A stretch of DNA of 64,000 nucleotides, taken from Cycas panzhihuaensis (lineage: Eukaryota > Cycadophyta). This document shows positions 46,690-56,765 of the stretch, one piece after another; the first letter of the stretch is position 1; each line of letters opens with the position of its first letter. The notes beneath the pieces were generated by a model, which saw only the letters and a list, made by a program, of their open reading frames with translations, did not search any database and was not told the origin of the DNA. Both the position numbers and the translations under genes were made by a program. The stretch spans positions 10,044,001 to 10,108,000 of the forward strand of contig CM041465.1 in the NCBI GenBank assembly GCA_023213395.1. Direction: 5' to 3'.

Positions 46690-46960
46690 CCATTGATGGA
46701 TAGTAAATTATAGACATAGGAGTAACTCAACATATGATATGAAATCATAGTCTATATCAAAAATTTGACTTAAATATTCAAGGAGTTATTTACATGGTTG
46801 ATAAATCATAACAACATGTTGAAGGAATTAGTAGCATTCACCTAAAATTCCCAGGCTAAAGAGATTTTACATTGCTTGATATCCTATACATACCCAATCT
46901 TAAATAAAACCTACTCTTCTTATCTGCATTTATCTCTTGTGGATTTAATTTAAGTGTAAC
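46690..46960 (+). pseudogene. Copia protease (element B)
   Basis: The reading near 46710 shows an active-site region with Asp retained but the following residues changed (IDIGVTQHM). Then NHSLYQKFDLN, GVIYMVDKS, EGISSIHLKFPG, FTLLDILYIPNL and a LLFL segment follow, as in A. A TAA replaces the Trp just before the active site and another follows FPG. Confidence 0.7.
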
Positions 46961-47129
46961 CACAAATCACTAGACTCTCTAGGTCATTCACCCTCCAACT
47001 AATTGAGTGTTCATGATTGGATATCTCACTAGAAAACTCTTTCGACTGAATGGCTCTCCATCTTTTGAAGTTCATTATGGCTAAAACCCTTATGCTTATG
47101 AAGAATTTATATTTAACACCATCTTGACC

Positions 47130-48020
47130 CACCTAATATTGTCATCAGAAGCTCTTTGGCATGCACACGTGGCCCATGTTCACATTGATAGACTTATAGA
47201 TCTTTGTAACACTCTTCTAAGTTTTCTAAAGTTCTACTCTAAGCCCTTCAAATGTGAAGCTTATATCATTGCTAAATCTCATTAACAACCCTTTCCCAAA
47301 AGTTAGTGGAAATCGAGCCATCCATTACAATTGGTATACTCTAATCTATGCAGACTAATACCCATTCCTTCACTGAAGGGCAAGTTATATTACATCTCTT
47401 TCATTGATGATTTCACTAGAAAAGTATGGGTAGCTTTTCTACATAAGAAAGATGAAGCCTTCCATGTATTCAAACAATTCAAAGCTTGCACTAAAAAAGA
47501 GTTAAGTTATGAACTCAAATATCTTTAAACTGATAATGGTGGCGAATATACCTTACATGAGTTTGAAATCTACCTTTAAGACAATGACATCAAACATCAA
47601 ACAACGATAGCAGGTACCCCATAATAAAATAGAGTTACTGAGTGTATGAATAGAACAATCATGAACATGGCTCGAGCTTTGTTAATATACAAAAATATGC
47701 CTGTATATCTATGGGCCGAATCCATCTGGATAGTTGTTTATTGTATCAATGTTATTATCCCATCAAAGGAAGGATAATCACTTAATGAAAAGTGGTTAGG
47801 ACAAGCCCCCATTATTTACTACTTCAAAATTTTTAGCTTTACATGCTATGCCCATATTTTAGATGTAGATAGAAATAAACTCTAGACAAGGGTACTTAAA
47901 GGCATCTTTATTAGATACCCTATAGATAAGAAAAGGTATAAGCTCTTTATACTTTCATAATAAAAAACCATCGTTACTAGAGATGTCATTTTTGCAGAGA
48001 TAGAGGATTAGTTGCTGAGA
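47130..48020 (+). pseudogene. Copia integrase (element B)
   Basis: Zinc-binding segment (VHIDRLIDL, then FKCEAYIIAKS, with one Cys changed to Tyr) and core with YYISFIDDFTRKVWVAFL (open at 47331-47528) and TDNGGEYTLHEF, in which the second catalytic Asp is kept (near 47532). The third region (NRTIMNMARALL, near 47650-47685) follows a Glu-containing codon run with a Met/Cys change. The C-terminal part YPIDKKRYKLF leads to TRDVIFAE (near 47970-48000). Interrupted by several stops. Confidence 0.78.
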
Positions 48021-48049
48021 CTAAACTCTAAAATACCCTCACACTACTA

Positions 48050-48590
48050 TAATAATATTATCAAGTATGATGTTCAGATTCTAAAATTTTAGGGGGGGTA
48101 GGAGGTACAAACATAAATTACTCCAAATATTAGAAGCTGATAATAGAGCCTTAGAGGATATAAGTTATGACTCTAAATGAATGAGTGCACATCTAGTACT
48201 ATCCTTTGAAGATAGTAGAGTTGACAAAGGCAAAATTATTATAGAAGAATCATCCTCTAGACCTTCAGTTGACAAAGATAGAATAGTCGTAGAAGGACCA
48301 TCTTCCTTAGGCACATCAATATCCTCCTCACAAAATGATCATTTTAATGAACAAGATGAGAAGCAAGAAGTTGAGGAAATGAGGACCTCATTTCCAACTT
48401 GAGGATCTTGAGAAGCTTGCCAGCTCAATAATGATATATAACCAGATGAGGTGGGGAAAATTGGCACTTAAAGTGCTCATAGAGTAAGGATACAAGAATC
48501 ATTATATATTGAGCTTAAACTAGCAAAACTACACCTTACTCTAAATGAAGAGCCCCTCTTATACTAAGAAGTTATAAAACATATAGTCTG
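48050..48590 (+). pseudogene. Copia integrase-RT linker (element B)
   Basis: Acidic, Ser-rich linker. The open stretch 48181-48402 reads MSAHLVLSFEDSRVDKGKII and EGPSSLGTSISSSQNDHF, parallel to A 54540-54790. Before it, ILKF-GGG-like sequence corresponds to the A purine run at 54495. Confidence 0.65.
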
Positions 48591-48599
48591 AAGAAATGT

Positions 48600-49240
48600 A
48601 ATGAATAAATAATACCAATCTCTCATAAAAAATGGTACATGGGAGGTCATTGATCTACTACTTGACAAAAAGGTAGTTCAAAATAAATTAGTGTTCAAAA
48701 ATAAATATAGATTAGATGACACCCTTAAAAAACATAAGGTGAGGTTGGTAGCTAAAGGATTCACATAAAGAGAAGGTATTAACTACACTAAAGTCTTTGC
48801 ACCTATAACCAAGTGCCCTACAATTAGAACTCTTGTGGCCTTGGCTGCTCAATAAGGTTAGAAAATCCACTAACTTAATATTAAGACTGTGTTTCTTAAT
48901 GGGGATCTTGAAGAAGAAATTTGCATGGCTCAGCAAGAAGGATATGAGATCGAAGGTCAAGAGCATAAGGTTTACAAACTTTGAAAGTCCTTGTATAGCC
49001 TTAAACAGGCCCTTCATGCTTGGTTTTCCAAGTTGTCTAAAAGAATGAGGCAACTTGAATATGAGATTTGTGACTACCAAAATATTGATGTAATATTATT
49101 CATCAAGAATTAAAAGGACAAAGTCATTTATCTTATAATTTTTGTGAATGACATACTAGTAATGGGTAATAGTGAACATGTAATAACCAACTAAAAAAGG
49201 ACCTTGGCAAAACATTCAAATTATCTGACCTTGGTTTTAT
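48600..49240 (+). pseudogene. Copia reverse transcriptase (element B)
   Basis: YRLDDTLKKHKVRLVAKGFT then REGINYTKVFAPITK, TVFLNGDLEEEICMAQQEGY, EHKVYKL, SLYSLKQALHAWFSKLSKRM and DYQNIDVILFIKN. The metal-binding box reads FVNDILV: Val at 49144-49146, Asn at 49147-49149 (GAT to AAT) and Asp at 49150-49152. The codon where A and C share a stop is CAT here (49177-49179). Many TAA/TAG stops. Inactive by frame and by loss of one catalytic Asp. Confidence 0.82.
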
Positions 49241-49621
49241 GAAATATTACTTAGGAATTGAAGTAACATAAAAGAATAGAAAAATATTCCTCTCCCAAGA
49301 AAAATACATCAACGATCTTCTAACTAAGTTTCAGTTAGTAGATGCTCAACCAATGGCTTTAAGTATGGACCCTGATACCAAACTCTCAACTGATGGTGAC
49401 TCTAGAGAGGTAGACGTAACACTCTACAAGAAACTTATAGGTAGTCTCATCTACACTACCAACACAAGGCCATATATTGCACACTCTGTCGACATTCTTA
49501 CATGATTCATGACAAATCCTAAGAAGAATCACTAGCAGGTTATAGTTTGAGTGTTAAAATACCTAAAGACAACTAGCAAATTTGGTCTATTATTTGAACC
49601 TAATAATGAATTTAAGCTTTA
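49241..49621 (+). pseudogene. Copia RNase H start, cut by element A (element B)
   Basis: Reading YYLGIEV, KIFLSQEKYINDLLTKFQLV, MDPDTKLSTDGDSREVD, LIGSLIYTTNTRPYIAHSVD, then YLKTTSKFGLLFEPNNEFKLY. In A the same frame continues into YIDSDFA. In B it ends at the LTR of A after LY, so the RNase H catalytic part is displaced beyond the window. Confidence 0.85.
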
Positions 49622-49919
49622 TGAAAAGGGTTAATGACATAAGGTTATTACATTAGTTGATTATTTCAAAAAAGGGTCTTAAGTGAACTTTAAATTAGAT
49701 CACTTAAGTGAAATACACTTTCATGTGCATTATGTGTAATTTCATTTCACCTAACTCTAATGCTCCCTCTCTTAATATAAAAGTAAAAACTCAATGGAGG
49801 AGATTCATTCTTACCTCCCCATTTTGTGAGAGCTACTTTCTTTCTCTCAAGTCTCTCTTGCTCCTATGTTTACCCTTGTGTTTAGTGCATGGAGATGAAG
49901 GATAGATCCACTCTTTACA
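49622..49919 (+). repeat. 5' LTR of Copia element A
   Basis: 298 bp, TGAAAAGGGTTAATG start, CTTTACA end, the same length as the C 5' LTR. The 5 bp before it, CTTTA (49617-49621), should recur at the far end if this is a simple insertion. TAATATAAAAG (49773-49783) is its TATA box. A 65-codon frame across it (49708-49905) is incidental. Confidence 0.93.
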
Positions 49920-49921
49920 TG

Positions 49922-49933
49922 TGGTATTAGAGC
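49922..49933 (+). other. Primer-binding site of element A
   Basis: TGGTATTAGAGC, 2 bp after the LTR; one C-to-T change from the initiator Met-tRNA site. Confidence 0.92.
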
Positions 49934-51925
49934 TTGCTTCCTTCATATTCCCCACTTGTACTTGCAATGGAGCCATCGCTTCCTTCTCCCCCACAATCCA
50001 TGTGGTGAAGGAGATTGTGAAAGTGAATTTAAAAATATTTTTAAGTTATTATGATAACATATTTTGTATTGTTTGATTTTCCTTTCTCTTTTGCAAGTTT
50101 AGAAGCATAATACAAGGAGTTGTAAGGCCCAAGGATTTCAATCCTTTGTTGGCCATTCATGCTATCTCATTCTTCTTTTTCTTTTCCCTTTTTTGTCTAT
50201 TTAACAAGGGGAAATATTGCCAAAATATTTCTAACATTTAGAAGAATTATTGTAAGGGGAAGTTTTACCCATTTTTTTTAAAGAATTTTGAGTCATTTAA
50301 AATATATATCATTTTATGCTCTCACCTTGCCCATATTGGGGTCCTGGTGATTAAAAAATGATGGAAATTTCATATGGTATCATGTGTTAATGAGATATTA
50401 ACAAGTTAAAATTTTTGCAAAAATATAATTTAATTACTAAACTTCATAGGTCTACAAAATCTTCTACAGAGATCCAATTGAAGTGATTCCAATTTTTAAA
50501 GATGGGGCTCTGAGTATACTTTCCATCACAAAAACTGGCACTTAATTTGGATGTCATATGAGGAAGTTATTGTTGTTTTAGTGAACAATAATTATTTTTA
50601 GTAAGAATTCTGGAAAAATATAATTTCCTAAATTTGTGGGGCTATCAAAAAGTTTCCTGAACTCATTTGGACCTAATTCCACTTCCTAAAGATGAAGCTC
50701 TGAGTTTAGTTTACAGCACAAAAATTGGCACTCCATTTTGACATCATGGCAGAAAGTTATTATTGATTTAGTGAAGACTACTTTTTTTGTATTAACAAAA
50801 AAAAAAAACGTGAAGAGAATTTCTTTCTTCTTTTTATAAGGCTTAAAAGCCCATTGTAAAACTGAGAAAAAATACCTAGATCAGAGCAATATCTAGTGTC
50901 CTCACTTAATTATTAGTATTTCATTTCAGTACTCTAAAGACACTTCAAGCAAGCACTCCAAGCAAGTATTCTATTTTCAGTTAAATGTACGTTTGATGCA
51001 ATTCGATAATCTTTTCACTCTTCCTAAAAGGAACGCATCACGTACGCTATTTTCTACCATCTTGTACCTGTTCATACACTCGCCAAGGTTGAGATATCTT
51101 GGTTGGTAGAATTTTATGCCATAAAGGAGGTGTGGGTTTTAAGTTGGGACTGAACTAAGCCGGAATATCGGTGAGGTTTGGTTAGCCATACCATCGTGCC
51201 TTAATCAGGAATCATCCTAATAACCAACCAGAAAAACTGAAACTTTAATACAAATTAAAATATACCCAATCCAATATCTTTCATAGCTTTGGGTATGCAC
51301 ATACCACTCTTTAAAGGAGGTATATAGCTACTCATTGGTGAACTAGGTGAGGATTGGGAGTACCTGGGCTCTGTTGTGACTTGGATTTCGTCGCCAAGCA
51401 CAATTGCAGGTATCGCGGGTGAAGGCCAACTTAATTCTACTAAAAGCCTAGGCATCCCTTCAACAACCTCAACTATATATTGGACACAAGTTAGAGGTTA
51501 TTGGGTTGATTATACATCCTAAATTTAAGTTTCAAGTTATGTAAACCTAATGATGCCAGCTTCTACATTGGCCTACAATCTTGTATATTGATCACTTACT
51601 TATTTGTAAAAAGTGATCCATAGTGTAATCACAATCATAGTGCTTCTCATATTCCTACTATGTTAGGTTAATATTTTCCACAAGTGTTAGTGGCCAATTT
51701 TTATCATAGTGTTTCTCATATTCCTGCTGCATCAGGTTAATATTTGTCACAAGTGTTGGTGACTTTTCTCTAAGTTGCTCCCTTTATCTTTGAGCAACCA
51801 TTCTCACTTCTTCTTCCTTCTGCTATACTACCTCATTACATTTCCTATTTGTAAATAGTGATCGGTCATTTATTGCCATCACTTTTTTAGTTCTTTGTTC
51901 ATTTCTTCCCTTCTAAAAAGACAGC
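49934..51925 (+). other. Leader of element A with 69-bp repeats
   Basis: About 2 kb, aligning over its length with the leader of C (33790-31720 on the minus strand). Two 69-bp units lie at about 51630-51770 (TGCTTCTCATATTCC at 51641, TGTTTCTCATATTCC at 51710). The antisense frame is listed separately. The length is unusual for a Copia leader. Confidence 0.8.
51255..51455 (-). other. Antisense-strand open frame in leader of A (function unknown)
   Basis: Sixty-six codons on the strand opposite to gag-pol: MPRLLVELSWPSPAIPAIVL, then a Ser/Pro-rich middle (PRYSQSSPSSP) and KSGMCIPKAMKDIGLGIF. Upstream the frame stays open to about 51490 (QYIVEVVEG). C and B keep much of the same reading with stops. 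A second open antisense stretch (RYLNLGECMNRYKMVENSVR, then DAFLLGRV) lies farther along at about 51020-51110. No family is recognised. It could be a captured host fragment, an antisense gene, or chance within a conserved leader element. Confidence 0.35.
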
Positions 51926-53125
51926 ATGTCTTCACAATTTAAGTAAAATGTGATCTGCATTCTAAAAAGGAAAGAAAATTAGGACATGTGGTTCACTGGT
52001 GTCAGAAATACTGTAAAGTATGAAGGCCTATGGAGAGATCACTTACAACCTACACCACCTATTGCAGCTACAACTACCATAATTGCTTCAGCAGGAGGTG
52101 CTCTAACTGCTCCCACTGAAGGTACAACTAAATACCAATGGGAACTTGATGATGATAAAATTCGTGTAGGGATACTGCTTGTCACTGATTATTCCCTACA
52201 TAATCTCATTGATGAAGCTATACATGATACAGCATGGAAAGTTCTTGAAGTTCTTAAGAAGAACTTTGATACTAAATCAGACTTAGAATTTGTTCACTTA
52301 GTGCTGAAGATGAATAAATTGAAAATGCAGAAAGGACATGTAAGTGAGACAATCAATCTCCTTTGTCCAATCAAGCAAGCCATTGATAAAGATTTTAAAA
52401 CTTAATGGATTACATGGGCTTTCTTGATTCAGTCATGTCTCCATATCCTAGATTATAAAAATCTATTAGGAAGTCTCCAATCTAGTGGCACTTTGAAGAC
52501 CCTAAACTTTAAGGATCTTGTTGATAAGTTCATGGAATTTGATAAGACCTTTGATACCAACTTTGCCACTACATCAGATCCAGTTGATGCTGCTTTTGAA
52601 GTGGAAGAAGATCTTTGTTACACCAAAAATCAAGGTCAATACTCTCATAGAGGTGGTAATTCCCATGGAAGAGGAAGAGATAGACAACAAGGACAACTTC
52701 CTCTTAGTCAACAGGCTCCTCAATTCCAATAAAAATAATCTCAAGGCCAAGGCCAAAATAATCAACCTAGACCTAGATCCAGTAATCAGAGACAATCCAA
52801 CCAGCCCAATACTTGGACTGGAAATCAAATAATCCTGTGCCAAAGGTGTAATAGAAAAGGACATTATGCCAAAAATTATAAAACTACCACTAACAAACTA
52901 CTAAGTTATCAACAACATTATGGTGCATATAATGTTGATAATACTTCTTTTGAAGATGCTTTTGGTGGAATGCAATTTGCTCATGCATACCTTCAAAGAA
53001 TTAGGACCACTTCATCAAATGTTATTGATAGATCCACTAAGTATATTGAGGCTCATTGTGGCTATGCTTATTCACTTTTGCCTTCACCACTTGGAGTTGC
53101 AAATAGTGCTACCTCAAATACTTCA
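51926..53125 (+). pseudogene. gag: Copia gag (element A)
   Basis: The start ATG is at 51926. Codon 7 is TAA (51944-51946), as in C. After another TAG, a 139-codon frame (51986-52405) covers the N-terminal and capsid-like part (KYQWELDDDKIR, WKVLEVLKKNFDTKSDLEFV). After one TAA it continues as 52424-52732 with LQSSGTLKTLNFKDLVDKF, an acidic patch and a Gly/Arg/Gln-rich tail (GGNSHGRGRDRQQGQ). A CCHC knuckle at 52838-52879 has C-x2-C-x4-H intact, but the last Cys is Tyr (TGT to TAT). About 380 codons, typical of a plant Copia Gag. RNA-binding particle protein, now broken. Confidence 0.85.
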
Positions 53126-53400
53126 TCATGGATACTAGAGCAACACAACACATGACTTATCATCGCTAGTTCTTTCAAGATTTTGACTCTGAAGTTCATG
53201 GTGTTATACACATAGCTGACAAATCATCTCAGCCAGTCGAAGGACTTGGAACTATTTACCTGAAACTCCCAGGCCTTCCAGATTTTACACTTGTTGATGT
53301 TTTATATATTCCTGCTCTAAAGCAGAATCTGCTCTCCTTGTCCACCCTTATCTCTCATGGATTTGATCTGAGTGTAACTGTAAACAATCAAACTCTCTTT
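53126..53400 (+). pseudogene. Copia protease (element A)
   Basis: The active-site stretch reads Asp-Thr-Arg (Asp at 53131-53133) where retropepsins have Asp-Thr/Ser-Gly. A short deletion of about 7 bp relative to C just before it shifts the frame. A TAG at 53167-53169 coincides with one in C. Downstream strands (GVIHIADKSSQPVEGL, IYLKLPGLPDFTLVDV, then NLLSLSTLISHG) are preserved. Confidence 0.8.
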
Positions 53401-54420
53401 GTTATTCACCCTCCTTCAAATGTTGTGGTTATGACCATAATTCATGATGGTAAATATTTTCGCCTAACTGGCTCACCATCCTCTGAAGCCAACTATGGTA
53501 ATGATGAATTTATTTTTACCACAACTCTGACTCCTCAAAAGTTGTCCCAAGTAGCTCTATGGCATGCTCATATGGGCCATATCAAAATTGATCATTTAAG
53601 AGAACTACCAGATACTCTTCCTAGTTTGCCTAAGTTCCCCTCTAAGCCCTTTAAATATGAAGCATGTATTATTGCTAAATCTCAAAGATAACCCTTTCCT
53701 TATAGTCAGTGGAAATCTAGCCAACCTTTGCAGCTTGTACACTCAAATATATGTGATCCTATACCTATCCCTTCTCTCAAACAGAAGTGGTACTATATTA
53801 CTTTCATTGATGATTTTACCAAGAAAGTATGGGTTACTTTTCTTGCAAAGAAAGATGAAGCTTTTTCTATGTTTTAAGCTTTCAAGGCCCACGTGGAAAA
53901 TGAATCTGGATTCAAGATCAAAATACTCACGACTAATAATGGTGATGAGTACACATCCAATGAGTATGAATCATACCTATGTCAACATGGAATCAAACAT
54001 CAGGCCACTGTTGCAAGTACACCCCAGCAAAATGGAGTTGCCAAGCATAAGAATAGGACCATCATAAATATGGCTCGTGCTCTGCTGGTATATAAGAATG
54101 TCCCTATCTATCTTTGGGCTGAGGCTATTTGGACTACTATGTATTACATCAACAATGTTAGTCCCTCCAAGCTCGGCCCCTCTCCACATGAAATGTAGTA
54201 TGGACAAACCCCCTCTATCTCCTACTTCAAAATTTTTTGCTCTACTTATTATGCTCATATTTTATAAGAACACAGAAATAAGCTCCAAGATAGAGCCATT
54301 AAAGGCATCTTTGTCGAATACCCTATGGACAAAAAGGGATACAAGGTTTTTATACCTTTACAACATACAATCATCATCACTAGAGATGTTATCTTTGTAG
54401 AGACTGAAGATCAATTACTC
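53401..54420 (+). pseudogene. Copia integrase (element A)
   Basis: The frame 53338-53691 holds the zinc-binding start (ALWHAHMGHIKIDHL, then KYEACIIAKS with the first Cys changed to Tyr). After a TAA, the core reads FIDDFTKKVWVTFL with the first catalytic Asp kept. The second Asp is Asn (AAT at 53935-53937, in TNNGDEYTSNEY). The third, Glu, is Lys (AAG at 54043-54045, in NGVAKHKNRTI). Both changes are G-to-A. C-terminal part: PIYLWAEAIWTTMYYINNV, GYKVFIPL, TRDVIFVE. The integrase could not have acted from this copy. Confidence 0.88.
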
Positions 54421-54960
54421 AGACTTGACTCCAAGACACCTTCATACCGATTTAATGATGTCACTAAATTTGATATCCAGATTCCAAAATTTAGGGGGGG
54501 AGATGCTGAACAATTTCTTAAAATCTTAGAATCTAACAATAGAGCCTCGGAGGATACAAGATATGACTCCAAGCCAATGTGTATACATCCAGCACCATCA
54601 TTTATGAATAGCCAAGTTGACAAAGGTAAATCCATAGTAGAAGGATCATCTTCTCCAACATTTGTGGCTGGCCAATCTTCTCCAATATAGTTAACTTCCT
54701 CTGTGCCAAATATTTCACATGATCCTTTTCAGGATCAAAATGAAGATCAAGAGGTTGTGGAAATGAAAACTTCATTCCCAACTCGAGGTATTCGTGAAGC
54801 CTATGAGCTACACAAGGATATGTGACCAGATGAGGTAGGCAAAACTGGCACTAGAAGTACCCATAGAGCAAGGATGTATGAATCACTTTCTGTTGAGCTT
54901 GAATAAGCAGAACTGCACCTTGCTCTTAATGAAGAACCCCTAATGTACCAAGAAGTTGTA
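54421..54960 (+). pseudogene. Copia integrase-RT linker (element A)
   Basis: Ser/Pro- and acidic-rich linker: a purine run GGGGGGAGATGC near 54494, ESNNRASEDTRYDSKPM, SQVDKGKSIVEGSSSP, then EVVEMKTSFPTRGIREAYE and ARMYESLSVELE with stops between. The same layout is seen in B and C. Confidence 0.75.
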
Positions 54961-55620
54961 AAGCATGTAGCTTGGAGAAATGCCATGAATGGAGAGTATC
55001 AATCTCTTATTAAGAACGGTACATAGGAGCTTGTTGATCTACCACTTGGAAGAAAGGTAGTTCAAAATAAATGGGTGTTAAAAAATAAGTATAGATTAGA
55101 TGGCACCCTAGAAAAACATAAGGTGAGGTTGGTAGCAAAAGGATTCACACAAAGGGAAGGCATTGACTACACTAAAATCTTTTCTCCTACAATCAAGTGG
55201 CCTACAATTATAGCTCTTATAGCCTTGGCTGCTCAACAGGGCTGGAAAATCCACCAACTCGATGTTAAAACCTCATTTCTCAATGGGGACCTTAAAGAAG
55301 AAATTTACAGAGCTCATCTAGAAGGATACAAGATTGACGATCAGGAGCATAAAGTTTACAGGCTCAAAAAGTCCTTATATGGCCTAAAGCCAGCCCCTTG
55401 TGCTTGGTTTACCAAGTTGTTTAAAAGAATGAGGCAACTTGGATATGAGGTTTGTGACTATCAAGATATTGATGCAACATTATTCATCAAGCGCCAAATT
55501 GATAAAGTCACTTACCTCTTAATCTTTGTGGATGATATGCTCATAACAGGGAATAGTGAATAGGTAATCAACCAGCTGAAGAAGGACCTTGCTAAAACTT
55601 TTAAATTATCTGACCTCAGT
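54961..55620 (+). pseudogene. Copia reverse transcriptase (element A)
   Basis: Starts KHVAWRNAMNGEYQSLIKNG, then a TAG for Trp. The frame 55075-55563 (162 codons) covers the fingers (HKVRLVAKGFTQREGIDYTK), IHQLDVKTSFLNGDLKEEIY, LKKSLYGLKPAPCAWFTKLF and the metal-binding box FVDDMLI (55525-55536), with both Asp codons intact. It ends at TAG 55561-55563, the same codon as in C. This is the best-preserved RT of the family here. Confidence 0.9.
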
Positions 55621-56470
55621 TTGATGAAATATTACTTGGGAATTGAAATAACTCAAAAGGATGGCAAAATCTTTCTCTCCCAAGAAAAATATATCAATGA
55701 TCTTCTGACAAAGTTTCAGTTGGAAGGTGCTCGACCAGTGGATACACCTATGGAGCCTAATATTAAACTCTCAGTTGATGGTGACAATAGGGAGGCAGAT
55801 GCAACACTCTATAGGCAACTTGTAGGTAGTCTCATCTATACTACCAACACAAGGGTAGATATTACATACTCTGTCAGCATTCTTGCAAGATTCACGACAA
55901 ATCCTAAGCAGAATCATTGGCAAGCTACAATACGAGTGTTGAGGTACCTAAAGACGACTAGCAAATATGGTATGTTGTATGAACCCAATGTAGAATTTAA
56001 ACTTTATGTATACATAGACTCAGACTTTGCCAGAGATAAAGACACAGGAAGATCTACATCTGGGTGCATAATATTTCTTGGAACAACACCAATATCATGG
56101 AGATCCAGACAACAGAAGATAGTTGCAAACTCAACTGCCGAAGTTGAGTACATTGTTGCTTCTAAGACAAGCAAGGAGGTGATATGGCTTAGAAAATTAT
56201 TCAATACATTAAATGCCACCCAAACAAGTTCTACTAGCTTACATGTAGATAATTAATCTACAATCCAGATGGCTAAAAATCCTATATTTCATGATCGTAC
56301 CAAACATATAAGTACAAAAGTCCACCAGATTAGAGAACTAGTTCATGATGGCATAATTCAATTGGAGTACTACCCCACAGCAGATCAAGTGGCTGATATC
56401 TTCACCAAACCACTGAAGAGGGTGAAGTTTGAACAGTTCTGAAAGCAACTCGACCTTAGGCCTCCATCTC
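55621..56470 (+). pseudogene. Copia RNase H and polyprotein end (element A)
   Basis: A 211-codon frame (55621-56256): MKYYLGIEITQKDGKIFLSQ, LLTKFQLEGARPVDTPMEP, LVGSLIYTTNTRVDITYSV, then RNase H with YIDSDFARDKDTGRSTSG (first Asp kept), RSRQQKIVANSTAEVEYIVA and EVIWLRKLFNTL. A TAA interrupts LHVDN. The reading goes on to TKHISTKVHQIRELV and TADQVADIFTKPLKRVKFEQF, then TGA. This order is the signature of a Copia polyprotein end. Confidence 0.9.
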
Positions 56471-56765
56471 TAACTAATTGAAGGAGATGATAATAGGACC
56501 ATCATACTCTATCTCATTCATGAAAACCCCTTGTGGATGCAAAAGGATAAGAGTAAGTCTCTGCTCTATCCCATTCATGAAAACCCCATCTGGGCCCGAA
56601 AGGATAAGAGTTGTATCATTTTGGAAAATTGAAACCTGTGAAAACCTGAAAGGGCATGGGGGATGACCAAATGGTATATGGAGACTCAGTAGATTTTAGC
56701 TATAAAATTCATTGTACTAATTGGCTATCTGGCTATATTTAAAGAGCTGCCTGAGCCAGGTTAGT
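56471..56765 (+). repeat. 3' UTR of A with 57-bp repeat pair, cut by D
   Basis: Two units with a 57-bp period at 56507-56563 and 56564-56620 (CTCTATCTCATTCATGAAAA / CTCTATCCCATTCATGAAAA), as in C. The region aligns with C until AGGTTAGT, then the D LTR begins. Confidence 0.85.

Larger units (their letters stand above)
43274..49621 (+). mobile_element. Element B: Copia element split by element A
   Basis: A 5' LTR, primer site, long leader, and decayed gag, protease, integrase, RT and part of RNase H run on the plus strand. The RNase H reading stops inside the FEPNNEFKLY segment at 49621, exactly where the LTR of A begins. B is the same family as A and C but more decayed. Its last part and 3' LTR are not in the window. 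The LTR start is uncertain by about 20 bp. Confidence 0.88.
49622..56765 (+). mobile_element. Element A: Copia element inserted in B, cut by element D
   Basis: Begins with a 298-bp 5' LTR (TG at 49622) inside B pol and carries a primer site, leader, gag, protease, integrase, RT, RNase H and 3' UTR repeat pair. The sequence matches the C 3' UTR up to GCCAGGTTAGT at 56765, where the Ty3/gypsy D LTR starts. The 3' LTR is therefore not visible. Frames are better preserved than in B or C, but stops remain. Confidence 0.92.

Noticed and set aside
48712-49080. 122-codon minus-strand frame
   Set aside because: Reverse reading of the B reverse transcriptase region, where CAA/TAA decay leaves the opposite strand open.
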